Shown: positions 19,720-29,206 of the stretch, one piece after another
Numbering within the stretch: the stretch's first letter is position 1
Layout: each line of letters begins with the position of its first letter
Assembly (NCBI RefSeq): GCF_002282855.1
Contig: NZ_NRIR01000007.1
Coordinates: 62,001-126,000 of the forward strand
Direction: 5' to 3'
DNA: 64,000 nt
From: Paraferrimonas sedimenticola
GTDB lineage: Bacteria; Pseudomonadota; Gammaproteobacteria; Enterobacterales; Shewanellaceae
Translations under genes and position numbers: made by a program
Notes under the pieces: model-generated
What the model was told of the DNA's origin: nothing
Seen by the model: only the letters and a program-made list of their open reading frames with translations
The model's database searches: none

Positions 19720-20688
19720 ATGTTAATTAATCTTGCATTACTTATTGGTGGCCTGTTAGCACTCATTTGGAGTGCTGACCGCTTTGTATACGGCGCCTCG
19801 GCCTTTGCCCGCAACATGGGACTGCCCCCATTGCTAATTGGCCTGACGATTGTCGCTATGGGCTCCAGCGCACCGGAAATGTTTGTCGCTGCGACCGCCG
19901 CGTTAGACGGCCGACCAGACACAGCTGTGGGTAACGTATTAGGCTCAAATATCGCCAATATCACCTTGATCCTTGGGGTGACCGCCAGTATCCGTGTGAT
20001 CGCGGTTGACTCTTCTACCTTGATTCGCGAAATCCCGCTGATGCTAGCAGCGAGTCTGTTAGCGGGCTGGTGCATTTACGACGGCTACCTTGAGTATACC
20101 GAAGCGGTCATTTTGTTGGCCGCTTTCTTAGCTGTCATGGGTTACCTGATTTGGCACGCTCTAGATCAACGCGGCAGGCGCCCCGACAAACTGGCGCGCG
20201 AGACCGATGACGACATTCCTGCAGATGTGACCACCGGCAGTGCGCTGGGATGGCTGGCGGTCGGTCTAGTCCTACTGCCGCTAAGTTCCGATTGGTTGGT
20301 CGAGGGTGCGGTGGGGATTGCCCAGTACTTCGGCATGTCGGATTTAATGATCGGCCTGACCATCATCGCCATTGGCACCAGCTTGCCTGAGTTGGCCGCC
20401 AGTATTGCCAGCTTGATGAAAAACGAGCACGACCTCGCGGTGGGTAACGTGGTTGGCTCCAATTTGTTCAATATTCTGGCCGTGTTGGCGATTCCCGGCT
20501 TTATTGCCCCAAATGTGTTGGATGCCAACGCCTCGGGACGAGATTTGTATATTATGTTAGCCACCAGCGGCTTGCTGGCGTTGCTATTGGTGCTCGGCGG
20601 GAAGCCTCGCCAACTCAAGCGCTGGCACGGGTGGTTATTCTTGGCCATTTTTATCGGTTACCAAGTCACCCTATTCGTCAGCCGCTAA
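19720..20688 (+). CDS. yrbG: Calcium/sodium:proton antiporter, YrbG family
   Basis: CaCA-superfamily exchanger. The ATG at 19720 gives 322 residues and matches the E. coli start; a TTG six codons upstream is less likely. Two inverted alpha-repeats are visible: GLTIVAMGSSAPEMFVA with GNVLGSNIANI, and GLTIIAIGTSLPELAAS with GNVVGSNLFNI. The conserved Glu in SAPE and LPE binds the cation. About ten transmembrane helices. Confidence 0.92.
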   Translation: MLINLALLIGGLLALIWSADRFVYGASAFARNMGLPPLLIGLTIVAMGSSAPEMFVAATAALDGRPDTAVGNVLGSNIANITLILGVTASIRVIAVDSSTLIREIPLMLAASLLAGWCIYDGYLEYTEAVILLAAFLAVMGYLIWHALDQRGRRPDKLARETDDDIPADVTTGSALGWLAVGLVLLPLSSDWLVEGAVGIAQYFGMSDLMIGLTIIAIGTSLPELAASIASLMKNEHDLAVGNVVGSNLFNILAVLAIPGFIAPNVLDANASGRDLYIMLATSGLLALLLVLGGKPRQLKRWHGWLFLAIFIGYQVTLFVSR

Positions 20689-20712
20689 ACCATTATTGGA
20701 ACTTGCAACTTT

Positions 20713-21693
20713 ATGAGCCACACAGCACAACAACTCATTCAATGGGGCCGTGACGTTGTCGATATCGAGAATTCGGCACTAGAACAACTACACAAGCACA
20801 TAGATTCCAGCGATTTTGTGCAAGCTTGCGAGCTTTGCCTTAAGACCAAAGGCAAGGTCATTGTCATGGGCATGGGAAAATCTGGCCACATAGGCAACAA
20901 GATTGCCGCGACCTTGGCCAGCACCGGTACCCCCGCATTTTTTGTCCACCCAGGCGAAGCCGCTCATGGGGATTTGGGCATGCTGTCTGATAAGGATCTG
21001 GTGATTGCCATTTCCAATTCTGGCGAAGCCCACGAAATCCAAACCCTGATGCCGGTGATCAAGCGCATGGGCTTGTCATTGATTGCCATTACCGGCCGCC
21101 CAGAGTCCAGCTTGGCACAACTAGCCGACGTGCATTTAAGCATCGCGGTTGGCGAAGAAGCCTGCCCATTAGGCTTGGCACCGACCACCAGCACCACTGC
21201 GACCTTGGTGTTAGGTGATGCGTTGGCAGTCGCTTTATTGCAAGCTCGCGGCTTTACTGCTGACGATTTTGCCCTGTCACATCCGGGTGGCTCGCTGGGA
21301 CGTAAACTTTTATTAAAAGTCTCGGACATCATGCACAAGGGTGATGCGCTGCCGACCGTATCGCCACAGCACACCATCGCCGAAGCCCTGTTGGAAATTT
21401 CCGCCAAAGGTTTGGGGATGACCGCGGTCGTAGACGACAATCAAGTACTACTAGGCTTGTTCACCGACGGTGATTTGCGTCGAGTCATTGATGCTGGCGT
21501 GGATTTGCGTGAAAGCCGCATCGATCAAGTGATGACCGCAAATTGTGTTACCTTAGAACAAGATGTGTTGGCCGCCGAAGCACTAAAAATCATGGAACAA
21601 CACAACATTAACGGCATCTTACTAGTAGACGCTGAGAAACGCCCTGTGGGTGCACTGAACATGCTCGACTTGGTTCGAGCTGGAGTCCTGTAA
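20713..21693 (+). CDS. kdsD: D-arabinose 5-phosphate isomerase KdsD
   Basis: Converts ribulose 5-phosphate to arabinose 5-phosphate, the first step of Kdo synthesis for LPS. 326 residues: an N-terminal SIS domain (VIVMGMGKSGHIGNKIAATL; HPGEAAHGDLG) and two C-terminal CBS domains (about 205-326). Its stop overlaps the kdsC start. Confidence 0.96.
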   Translation: MSHTAQQLIQWGRDVVDIENSALEQLHKHIDSSDFVQACELCLKTKGKVIVMGMGKSGHIGNKIAATLASTGTPAFFVHPGEAAHGDLGMLSDKDLVIAISNSGEAHEIQTLMPVIKRMGLSLIAITGRPESSLAQLADVHLSIAVGEEACPLGLAPTTSTTATLVLGDALAVALLQARGFTADDFALSHPGGSLGRKLLLKVSDIMHKGDALPTVSPQHTIAEALLEISAKGLGMTAVVDDNQVLLGLFTDGDLRRVIDAGVDLRESRIDQVMTANCVTLEQDVLAAEALKIMEQHNINGILLVDAEKRPVGALNMLDLVRAGVL

Positions 21694-22244
21694 TGACACA
21701 GCAAAGCCTTTACGGCCCAGTTGACGATGCCATATGGCAAGCCGCGAAAAACATCAAACTGCTGATTTGCGATGTGGATGGTGTATTTTCTGACGGCCGC
21801 ATTTATTTGGGCAATCAGGGCGAAGAGCTAAAAGCCTTTCACACTCGCGATGGCTACGGGGTTAAAGCCCTGCTGTCTGTGGGCATTGAAGTGGCGGTAA
21901 TTACCGGACGCCAGTCCAACATAGTACAACAGCGCATGCAGCAGCTGGGACTGAGCGAAATTCACCAAGGCGTTGAAGACAAATTATCGGTTTACCAAGC
22001 ACTGGTATCGCGCATGCACCTGCGTCGCGAAGACGTGGCTTATATTGGCGACGATTTGGTGGATTTAGAAGTCATGGCTGAAGTTGGATTGGCGGTGGCC
22101 GTTGCTGATGCACATCCGCTGGTACTTAAGGCGTGTGAGTATCACACTAGCCTGCCTGGCGGTCGTGGTGCGGTGCGCGAGCTGTCGGACTTAATTCTGC
22201 AAAGTCAGGGCAAGCTGGCGCAAGCCACAGGGTTGAGTGTATGA
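21693..22244 (+). CDS. kdsC: Kdo 8-phosphate phosphatase KdsC
   Basis: HAD-superfamily phosphatase releasing Kdo from Kdo-8-P. 183 residues without a cap domain. The nucleophile motif LLICDVDGVFSDG, the ITGRQS motif and the late YIGDDLVDLEVM block are intact. It overlaps kdsD by one base and lptC by four. Confidence 0.96.
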   Translation: MTQQSLYGPVDDAIWQAAKNIKLLICDVDGVFSDGRIYLGNQGEELKAFHTRDGYGVKALLSVGIEVAVITGRQSNIVQQRMQQLGLSEIHQGVEDKLSVYQALVSRMHLRREDVAYIGDDLVDLEVMAEVGLAVAVADAHPLVLKACEYHTSLPGGRGAVRELSDLILQSQGKLAQATGLSV

Positions 22245-22801
22245 GTCGCGCCAATCTAATTGGTTTGATTATGATTGCAGCAGCTGCCGCGCTGTACATT
22301 CAGTCCGAGCTGAAAAAAGACTCTGACTTGGCCGGCGCCAACCAAAATGACTACCCGCCAGATTTTATTGCCACCCAGCTGAAATCTCGAGTGTACGATG
22401 AAACCGGTAAACTCAACTCCCGCGTTCAAGCTCGTTCGATGGAGCACTATCAGGCGTTGAACCTGACGATATTTGAGCGCCCGACTTACAGTTTGTACCC
22501 CAATGAAGGCCAATCTCATTGGCAGTTAGGGGCGAATATCGGCACCCTATACAACGACACTCAGCAAGTCATGCTCGAAGACCAAGTGGTGATTAACGCC
22601 ATCAGCCCCAACGAGCCGATTAAGTCGATCAATACCAGTTATATCGAGTTGTCGCTGGGGGACATGATCATGACTTCCAATCGTTCGCTAACCATTCAAG
22701 GCGATGATTTTGAACTTCAAGGCTTAGGCTTAAAGGCGGATCTCAACGCCAACACAGTCAACCTACTCAGCCAGGTAGAAGGAACCTACTATGTGGAATA
22801 A
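22241..22801 (+). CDS. lptC: LPS export protein LptC
   Basis: 186-residue bitopic protein: a short N-terminal transmembrane helix (LIGLIMIAAAAALYIQ) and a beta-jellyroll periplasmic domain. It takes LPS from LptB2FG and passes it to LptA. It overlaps kdsC (ATGA) and lptA (11 bp). Confidence 0.93.
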   Translation: MSRANLIGLIMIAAAAALYIQSELKKDSDLAGANQNDYPPDFIATQLKSRVYDETGKLNSRVQARSMEHYQALNLTIFERPTYSLYPNEGQSHWQLGANIGTLYNDTQQVMLEDQVVINAISPNEPIKSINTSYIELSLGDMIMTSNRSLTIQGDDFELQGLGLKADLNANTVNLLSQVEGTYYVE

Positions 22802-23330
22802 ATCCCTAGCGGCGCTGCTATTTAGCGCCCTTGTCAGCACTTCTGCCGCCGCGGTGACCGCTGACTACTTACAGCAAGTGACGATTAACTCGGATACACA
22901 AAGTGCCGATATCAACGAAAGCCTGATCATTTTTGATGGCAACGTGGTAGTGCGTCAGGGCAGCATGGAAATCAAAGCCGACCGCCTGACCGCTCAGACC
23001 AACGAAGACAAAACCGCCAAAGTCTTGGTCGCCACCGGCCAACCGGCCACCTACGAGCAGGTAATGGAAAACGGCGCGCCGGCCAGCGCCTCTGCCGAAG
23101 AGATTCGTTACGACATTGCCACCAGCACTTTGACCATGATTGGCAACGCCTCGCTTGAGCAAACCGGCAACAAGGTCACCGGCCATCAAATTCGCTACAA
23201 CATGGAAACTCAGCGGATCATCGCCGAGAGCTCGCAAGGCAGTAACGACCGAGTCACCACCATTTTGCAGCCGAGCCAGCTCGAGCAAGAACAACAAAAG
23301 CAAGACAAGTCGTCGCAGAACCAAGGATAA
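22791..23330 (+). CDS. lptA: LPS transport periplasmic bridge protein LptA
   Basis: 179 residues with a signal peptide ([20 protein letters not shown]). The OstA/jellyroll repeat includes [21 protein letters not shown]. LptA oligomers bridge LptC and LptD. The C-terminus is a charged Gln/Lys-rich tail. It precedes lptB by 10 bp. Confidence 0.94.
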   Translation: MWNKSLAALLFSALVSTSAAAVTADYLQQVTINSDTQSADINESLIIFDGNVVVRQGSMEIKADRLTAQTNEDKTAKVLVATGQPATYEQVMENGAPASASAEEIRYDIATSTLTMIGNASLEQTGNKVTGHQIRYNMETQRIIAESSQGSNDRVTTILQPSQLEQEQQKQDKSSQNQG

Positions 23331-23340
23331 GCCAGTACCT

Positions 23341-24072
23341 ATGAAAGTCTCTACCTTGACCGTCAGCAATGTGGCCAAAGCCTACAAGGGCCGCCAAGTG
23401 GTTAAAGACGTCAGCTTGCAAGTGAATACCGGACAGGTCATCGGCTTGCTTGGTCCTAACGGCGCTGGCAAAACCACTACCTTTTACATGGTGGTCGGTT
23501 TGGTAAAAAGCGATGCGGGCAGCATTCACATCGACGATGAGAATCTCACCCTTGCGCCCATGCACGAACGCTCTCGTCGCGGCATCGGTTACTTGCCGCA
23601 AGAAGCCAGCATTTTTCGCAAGCTGTCGGTAGTGGATAACATAATGGCGGTGCTTGAGACCCGCAAAGACTTGTCTAAAGACCAGCGCAACCACGAGCTT
23701 GAATACCTACTCGAAGAGTTTCACATCACCCACATTCGCGACAATTTGGGCATGAGTCTGTCCGGTGGTGAGCGTCGTCGTGTTGAAATCGCTCGCGCTC
23801 TGGCCGCTAATCCCAAGTTCGTCCTGCTTGATGAGCCCTTTGCCGGAGTTGACCCCATCTCGGTTATCGACATTAAGAAGATCATCGAGCAACTGAAAAA
23901 CCGCGGTCTAGGGGTGTTGATTACCGACCACAATGTTCGCGAAACCCTAGACGTTTGCGAGCGCGCTTACATCGTTAGCCACGGCGCCTTAATCGCCGAA
24001 GGTGCGCCAGCCGAGATTCTCGATAACCAACAGGTACGCGCAGTGTACTTAGGCGAACAGTTCAGGCTATAG
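23341..24072 (+). CDS. lptB: LPS export ABC transporter ATP-binding protein LptB
   Basis: Cytoplasmic ATPase of LptB2FG. The ATG at 23341 gives 243 residues. A longer in-frame opening from 23140 lies wholly inside lptA and is a reading-frame artefact. Walker A is [13 protein letters not shown], the signature is [16 protein letters not shown] and Walker B is [13 protein letters not shown]. The lptF and lptG genes are not in the window. Confidence 0.97.
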   Translation: MKVSTLTVSNVAKAYKGRQVVKDVSLQVNTGQVIGLLGPNGAGKTTTFYMVVGLVKSDAGSIHIDDENLTLAPMHERSRRGIGYLPQEASIFRKLSVVDNIMAVLETRKDLSKDQRNHELEYLLEEFHITHIRDNLGMSLSGGERRRVEIARALAANPKFVLLDEPFAGVDPISVIDIKKIIEQLKNRGLGVLITDHNVRETLDVCERAYIVSHGALIAEGAPAEILDNQQVRAVYLGEQFRL

Positions 24073-24140
24073 TTATTTGGTTTAATAAAATCCTAATTCG
24101 CCTTTAGAACAAAGAAAATAACAAGGATTTTCGCAGTAAG

Positions 24141-25628
24141 ATGAAAGCCTCTCTCCAGCTCAAACTGGGGCAACATTTAACGATGACCCCCCAATTGCAA
24201 CAGGCCATTCGTCTGCTGCAATTGTCTTCATTAGAGCTACGACAAGAAATTCAAGAGGCCCTCGAGGCCAACCCACTGCTGGAACAAACAGAGAACTCTG
24301 AAGCCAGCAGCAGTGACAGCGACTCCCTGACGCCCGTCAATACCGCCCAAACCGAAAGTAGCGACAGCAACGATTCTGCCGACAGTGACAATAGCTCGAT
24401 GGAAGCTGGCGATGCCATCAATCAAGAGTCCGTTAGCGATGAGCTGCCAATGGACACCACTTGGGACGAAATGTACTCCGCCGCCAGCGCGCCGAGTACA
24501 CCGGCGGTAAGCCGCGACGACGACCGCGTGTTTCAGGGCAGCACCAGCGAGTCCCTGCAAGACCATCTCGAGTGGCAAATGCAGCTGACCCCCTTTAGCG
24601 ATATGGATCTGGCGATTGCAACAGCGATTGTCGATGCCATTGATGAAAAGGGTTACCTGACCCAATCGGTGGAAGACATAGTCGAAGCGGTTGGCGACGC
24701 TGACGTTGAGGTGGAAGAAGTGATGGCTGTGCTCAAGCGAGTACAGCACTTTGATCCTATTGGTGTGGCCGCGCGCTCCTTGCAAGAGTGCTTGCAAATC
24801 CAGCTCAATCAGTTCGACAAATCGACACCGTCTTTGGAGGCGGCGTTGGATTTGGTCACTAACCACATGGAATTATTAGCAACCCGCGACTTTCGCCAAT
24901 TGATGCGTAAGGCTAAACTCAAAGAAGCCGAGCTGAAATTAGCCTTAGATCTGATCAAGACGCTAAACCCTAATCCGGGCTCGCAAATCCAAGTCGAGGA
25001 AGAGCAGTACATAGTTCCAGACGTATCCGTCACCAAGAAAAAAGGTCGTTGGGTGGTCGAACTGAATCCAGATAGCATGCCGAAAATCGGCGTCAATCAA
25101 CAATACGCGGCATTGGCCAGCTCCGCCCGAAGCAAGTCGGACAGCCAATTTATTAAAGGGCATCTGCAAGAAGCCCGTTGGTTCATTAAGAGCCTGGAAA
25201 GCCGCAACGACACGCTTTTAAAAGTTTCCAACTGTATTGTGAAATTCCAGCAAGGTTTCTTCGAGTATGGCGAAGAAGCCATGAAACCTATGGTGTTGAA
25301 CGATATCGCGGAAGCGGTCGATATGCATGAGTCGACCATCTCTCGGGTCACGACCCAAAAATACATGCACACCCCTAGAGGCATCTTTGAGCTTAAGTAC
25401 TTTTTCTCCAGTCATGTGGGTACCGACGATGGAGGCGAGTGCTCGTCTACCGCGATCCGAGCGTTGATCAAAAAGCTGGTTGCTGCTGAGAATCCCAAAA
25501 AACCATTAAGCGACAGCAAGATGGCGCAACTTTTAGCGGAACAGGGAATCAAAGTAGCTAGGCGAACCATCGCCAAGTACCGGGAGGCTATGCTCATACC
25601 GCCCTCTAATCAAAGAAAAAGCTTGTAA
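24141..25628 (+). CDS. rpoN: RNA polymerase sigma-54 factor
   Basis: 495 residues. Region I is Gln/Leu-rich ([21 protein letters not shown]) and binds activators. An acidic Ser/Asp-rich region II (about 50-120) follows. Then come the core-binding domain and the C-terminal RpoN box [10 protein letters not shown] (473-482), which reads the -24 element. It is followed by hpf and the nitrogen-PTS genes as in most gammaproteobacteria. Confidence 0.98.
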   Translation: MKASLQLKLGQHLTMTPQLQQAIRLLQLSSLELRQEIQEALEANPLLEQTENSEASSSDSDSLTPVNTAQTESSDSNDSADSDNSSMEAGDAINQESVSDELPMDTTWDEMYSAASAPSTPAVSRDDDRVFQGSTSESLQDHLEWQMQLTPFSDMDLAIATAIVDAIDEKGYLTQSVEDIVEAVGDADVEVEEVMAVLKRVQHFDPIGVAARSLQECLQIQLNQFDKSTPSLEAALDLVTNHMELLATRDFRQLMRKAKLKEAELKLALDLIKTLNPNPGSQIQVEEEQYIVPDVSVTKKKGRWVVELNPDSMPKIGVNQQYAALASSARSKSDSQFIKGHLQEARWFIKSLESRNDTLLKVSNCIVKFQQGFFEYGEEAMKPMVLNDIAEAVDMHESTISRVTTQKYMHTPRGIFELKYFFSSHVGTDDGGECSSTAIRALIKKLVAAENPKKPLSDSKMAQLLAEQGIKVARRTIAKYREAMLIPPSNQRKSL

Positions 25629-25651
25629 CCAAAGCCATAAGGAGTTGTTTT

Positions 25652-25939
25652 ATGCAAATCAATCTAACTGGCCACCACGTTGAAATCACCGATTCCCTGC
25701 GTGATTACGTTGAAACTAAGTTCGCAAAGCTTGAACGACATTTCGATCAGATTAATAATGTCTACGTTGTATTGAACGTCGAAAAGCTGCAGCAAAAAGC
25801 CGAGGCCAGTGTGAATCTGCCAGGTGGCGAAGTATTTGCAACTTCAGAGCATACCGACATGTATGCCGCCATAGACTCGCTTATCGACAAGCTGGATCGC
25901 CAAGTGATCAAGCATAAAGAGAAGTTAACCAGACACTGA
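25652..25939 (+). CDS. hpf: Ribosome hibernation-promoting factor, short form
   Basis: 95 residues, the short HPF type that promotes 100S ribosome dimers together with RMF. The motif INLTGHHVEITDSLRDYVETKFAKLERHF is typical. Strong AAGGAG ribosome site. It lies between rpoN and ptsN. Confidence 0.96.
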   Translation: MQINLTGHHVEITDSLRDYVETKFAKLERHFDQINNVYVVLNVEKLQQKAEASVNLPGGEVFATSEHTDMYAAIDSLIDKLDRQVIKHKEKLTRH

Positions 25940-25940
25940 G

Positions 25941-26387
25941 ATGGAAATTAAAACCATATTGGTACCGGGTTGCGCTCAATGCGCAACCCCAGGTAGCAAA
26001 AAAAAGGTGCTTCAACTCATTAGCGAGTTGGCCGCCGAACAAGCCCCAGCGCTATCACAAGAAGATGTATTTGAAGCTTTGCTGGCCCGTGAAAAAATGG
26101 GCAGCACAGGCATTGGTAACGGCATTGCCATTCCACATGGCAAGCTGGAAAACATCGACAAGCCGATTGCTGTGTTGGTGAAATGCGAAACCCCAATTCC
26201 CTTCGACGCCATCGACAACCAACCGGTTGATCTCCTGTTTGCCTTATTTGTTCCAAACGATGACGCCAAATTGCATTTAAAGACATTGTCACAAATGGCC
26301 GCTACTCTTGCAGATAAGCGCATTTGTAAACAATTGCGAAGAAGTCATACCGATAAGGAACTGTACGAGGCCGTTTGCGAACAATGA
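25941..26387 (+). CDS. ptsN: Nitrogen-regulatory PTS EIIA protein
   Basis: 148-residue EIIA-Ntr. The phosphorylated histidine is H66 in GIAIPHGKL. It is the end of the PtsP-NPr-PtsN relay that regulates potassium transport and nitrogen/carbon balance. Its stop overlaps the rapZ start as ATGA. Confidence 0.95.
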   Translation: MEIKTILVPGCAQCATPGSKKKVLQLISELAAEQAPALSQEDVFEALLAREKMGSTGIGNGIAIPHGKLENIDKPIAVLVKCETPIPFDAIDNQPVDLLFALFVPNDDAKLHLKTLSQMAATLADKRICKQLRRSHTDKELYEAVCEQ

Positions 26388-27226
26388 AACTAGTGATCGT
26401 CTCGGGCCGCAGCGGCTCAGGCAAATCTCACGCCCTCAAAGTATTAGAAGATTTAGGCTACTACTGCGTAGATAACCTGCCTTTACCTTTGATGCCGGCG
26501 CTGTTGACCGAGTTAGAAGGCCGCTGTCAATCAGTGGCGATCAGTATCGACGTTCGCAATATTTCGATTTCGCCCGAGCAGCTTGAGCACCAGCTCACCA
26601 ATTTGCCCGAGCACATGGACGTCACTCGTTTCTATTTGTACTCCGAAGACGAAGTGCTGCTCAAGCGCTACTCGGAAACCCGCCGCTTGCACCCTCTGAA
26701 CCAGTACCAGGGTTCGCTACTGCAGGCGATTGCACAAGAGAAGCAATTGTTAGCGCCGCTGGCCAACATTGCCGATCATTACATAGATACCAGCAAGCTC
26801 ACCATTTACGAATTGGCGGATACCATTCGCGAGAGTTTGTTTGGTGCTGTGCCCAAAGAGCTCAAGCTGACCTTTTTGAGCTTTGGCTTTAAGCACGGCA
26901 TGCCCCGCGAAGCCGATTATGTGTTTGATGTGCGCTTTTTGCCAAACCCGCATTGGGAGCCTGAGCTTCGCCCCCACACCGGTCTTGAAAAACCGGTAAT
27001 AGACTACCTAGATAAACAAGAGTCCGTGCAAAAGCTGATGGACCAGGTGGGTGAATTCATCAATACCTGGCTGCCATCCCTTGAGCAAAACAACCGCAGC
27101 TATGTCACCTTTGCCTTTGGCTGTACTGGCGGAAAGCACCGCAGCGTGTATCTCGCCGACCAGCTTGCCAAGCGCTTTGCCGAATGCCCGCATAAAGTCG
27201 ACGTGCGCCATCGGGAGCTTCAATGA
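26384..27226 (+). CDS. rapZ: RNase adapter protein RapZ
   Basis: 280 residues from the ATG at 26384; a TTG three codons earlier is rejected because the ATG overlaps the ptsN stop. Walker A is [12 protein letters not shown] and the C-terminal RNA-binding domain includes [14 protein letters not shown]. In E. coli it senses GlcN6P and steers RNase E to the sRNA GlmZ. I saw no GlmZ or GlmY gene here. Confidence 0.95.
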   Translation: MKLVIVSGRSGSGKSHALKVLEDLGYYCVDNLPLPLMPALLTELEGRCQSVAISIDVRNISISPEQLEHQLTNLPEHMDVTRFYLYSEDEVLLKRYSETRRLHPLNQYQGSLLQAIAQEKQLLAPLANIADHYIDTSKLTIYELADTIRESLFGAVPKELKLTFLSFGFKHGMPREADYVFDVRFLPNPHWEPELRPHTGLEKPVIDYLDKQESVQKLMDQVGEFINTWLPSLEQNNRSYVTFAFGCTGGKHRSVYLADQLAKRFAECPHKVDVRHRELQ

Positions 27227-27498
27227 GCCGAGTGTCGGCTCAAGTCACTATCTGCAATAAGCTCGGGCTGCACGCTCGAGCGGCTACAAAACTCGCCCAA
27301 CTCGCTCAGCAGTACGATGCCACAGTCACCCTGCAACAAGGGGAGAAAACCGCCAGTGCGGCCAGCGTATTGGGGCTGCTGATGCTTGAGAGCAGCATGG
27401 GCAAACGCATTGAAGTCATCGCCGAGGGTGCCCAAGCGCAAAGCGCCTTAGACGCGGTTTGCCAGCTGATTCAAGCGCGCTTTGACGAGAGCGAGTAA
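27223..27498 (+). CDS. ptsO: Phosphocarrier protein NPr
   Basis: 91-residue HPr paralogue. The phosphorylated histidine is H17 in NKLGLHARA. It transfers phosphate from EI-Ntr to PtsN. It overlaps rapZ by 4 bp (ATGA). Confidence 0.94.
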   Translation: MSRVSAQVTICNKLGLHARAATKLAQLAQQYDATVTLQQGEKTASAASVLGLLMLESSMGKRIEVIAEGAQAQSALDAVCQLIQARFDESE

Positions 27499-27578
27499 AG
27501 CCTCAGTTAGCCACATCAGACCTGATATTTATGTTGAAGTAAGATAGACTTAGCCCATCAAAAACAAGGGTGATAGGC

Positions 27579-28940
27579 ATGGCGCTAGACGTACTTGAAC
27601 CACAAAGCAGCGACGAACAACTGCACAAGGTCAATCGTGCTTTAAGTAGCGGTATGTTTGTGCACGTGCGTCAGATGCTGCATCAAATGGCCTGCGCCGA
27701 CGTCGCCCTATTGCTCGAATCCTCTCCTATTCGCACCCGCTTAGTCCTTTGGCAAATGGTCGACCATGACCAGCAAGGTGAGATCCTTGAAGAACTGCCT
27801 GAAGATGTAAAAGACGCTCTGATCAGCCAAATGAGCGCCGAGAGTTTGGCGGCCGCCACCGCGGGTATGGACACGGATGACTTGGCCTACATTTTGCGCA
27901 GTCTGCCCGACTCTGTGTACCAGCAAGTGCTGGTGTCCATGGACAGTCAGGACCGAGCTCGGGTTGAGCAAGCCTTGTCCTACCCAGATGACACCGCCGG
28001 CAGTCTGATGAACACGGATACCGTGACCATTCGCCCGGACGTTTCTGTGGATGTGATTCTGCGTTACTTGCGCTTGCGCGGCGAACTGCCCGAGGCCACC
28101 GATACTTTGTACGTGGTCGACAAGCAAGACGTTTTACTTGGCGGTTTGGCAATTACCACCCTGCTCACCTGCGACCCCAATATCACCATTAAGAAGCTGA
28201 TGAATCGCGAGTTAGAAGCGATTGGGGTAGACATGGAAGACACCAAGGTGTCGCAACTGTTTGAGCGCCACGACTGGATATCGGCGCCGGTGGTGGACGA
28301 CAAGGGCAAGTTGCTAGGCCGTATTACCATTGATGACGTGGTAGATGTAATTCGTGAGGATGCCGAACACTCCATGTTGAGTATGGCGGGTATGGAAGAC
28401 GACGTGGACACCTTTGGTCCCGTGTTTAAGTCCACCTTGCGCCGTACCCTTTGGCTTACCGTTAACTTGTTCGCAGCCCTGTTGGCGGCCTCGGTGAGCA
28501 ACATGTTCGAAGGCACTTTGGAGCAGTTTGCCACCATCGCTATTTTGATGACCATTGTGCCGTCGATGGGCGGTGTGGCCGGTAACCAGACCCTGGCGCT
28601 GGTGATTCGCGGTCTGGCACTGGGCCACATCAGCGATTCTAATGCCCGCTGGCTGGTGGGCAAAGAGCTCGCCATCGGCTTTCTAAACGGCCTGATTTGG
28701 GCATTGCTCATCTACGCTGTGGTGTGGATATGGAAAGACGACTCAGCATTGGCCTTGCTGATAAGCGGCGCCATGCTGGTCAACCTCACCATCGCAGGCC
28801 TGGCCGGCGCCGCTATCCCATTGCTTTTGAAAAAGCTCAACATCGACCCAGCGCTCGCCGGCGGTATGGCACTGACCACTATCACAGACGTAGTGGGCCT
28901 TTTCGCCTTCCTCGGCCTAGCCACCCTAGTCCTGCTCTAA
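27579..28940 (+). CDS. mgtE: Magnesium transporter MgtE
   Basis: 453 residues from the ATG at 27579. It has an N-terminal superhelical domain, two CBS domains (about 135-255) that act as the Mg2+ sensor, and five C-terminal transmembrane helices with the family block PSMGGVAGNQTLALVIRGLALG. It lies 80 bp after ptsO and may have its own promoter. Confidence 0.95.
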   Translation: MALDVLEPQSSDEQLHKVNRALSSGMFVHVRQMLHQMACADVALLLESSPIRTRLVLWQMVDHDQQGEILEELPEDVKDALISQMSAESLAAATAGMDTDDLAYILRSLPDSVYQQVLVSMDSQDRARVEQALSYPDDTAGSLMNTDTVTIRPDVSVDVILRYLRLRGELPEATDTLYVVDKQDVLLGGLAITTLLTCDPNITIKKLMNRELEAIGVDMEDTKVSQLFERHDWISAPVVDDKGKLLGRITIDDVVDVIREDAEHSMLSMAGMEDDVDTFGPVFKSTLRRTLWLTVNLFAALLAASVSNMFEGTLEQFATIAILMTIVPSMGGVAGNQTLALVIRGLALGHISDSNARWLVGKELAIGFLNGLIWALLIYAVVWIWKDDSALALLISGAMLVNLTIAGLAGAAIPLLLKKLNIDPALAGGMALTTITDVVGLFAFLGLATLVLL

Positions 28941-29019
28941 CCCAGCACTAAACTCAAAAACAATTAGCACCAACCTTGGCTTTTTACCACTAACCACCAC
29001 TAGCGCAAATAGCCCACAG

Positions 29020-29151
29020 CTTACTAACAGGGGACAGTCCCCTACCCCAAATTCCGCCGCTTTTATCCACAGCTGCCTAATATTCACAAAAAAAGCGCCA
29101 AAATTGGCGCTTAATCTATTCACACACTTACTCACAGGGGACTGTCCCCTA
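29020..29151. repeat. Pair of REP-like palindromes, 107 bp apart
   Basis: The core AGGGGAC-w-GTCCCCT occurs at about 29029-29043 and 29136-29150, each within a 25-bp imperfect direct repeat beginning CTTACT (29020-29044 and 29127-29151). An identical TTTTATCCACAG follows each copy at the same offset (TTATCCACA at 29063-29071 and 29170-29178), although the sequence between is not conserved. Such GGGAC/GTCCC palindromes resemble REP elements mobilised by Y1 (RAYT) transposases. No transposase gene is nearby. The function is not known. Confidence 0.6.
29088..29112 (-). terminator. Intrinsic terminator of pmbA
   Basis: AAGCGCCA / TGGCGCTT stem with AAAT loop. On the minus strand it is followed by seven T. 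It lies between the two REP-like palindromes. Confidence 0.75.
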
Positions 29152-29206
29152 GGGTGGTTTTGCTCTGTTTTATCCACAGAGCTTACTTTTGGGGGAGTTT
29201 GCGTGA

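Noticed and set aside
23140-23340. N-terminal extension of lptB
   Set aside because: It lies entirely inside lptA in another frame. The ATG at 23341 gives the normal LptB start and length.
29063-29178. Replication origin suggested by two consensus DnaA boxes
   Set aside because: Only two boxes, no AT-rich unwinding region, and no dnaA, dnaN or gidA nearby. The boxes are part of a repeated element.
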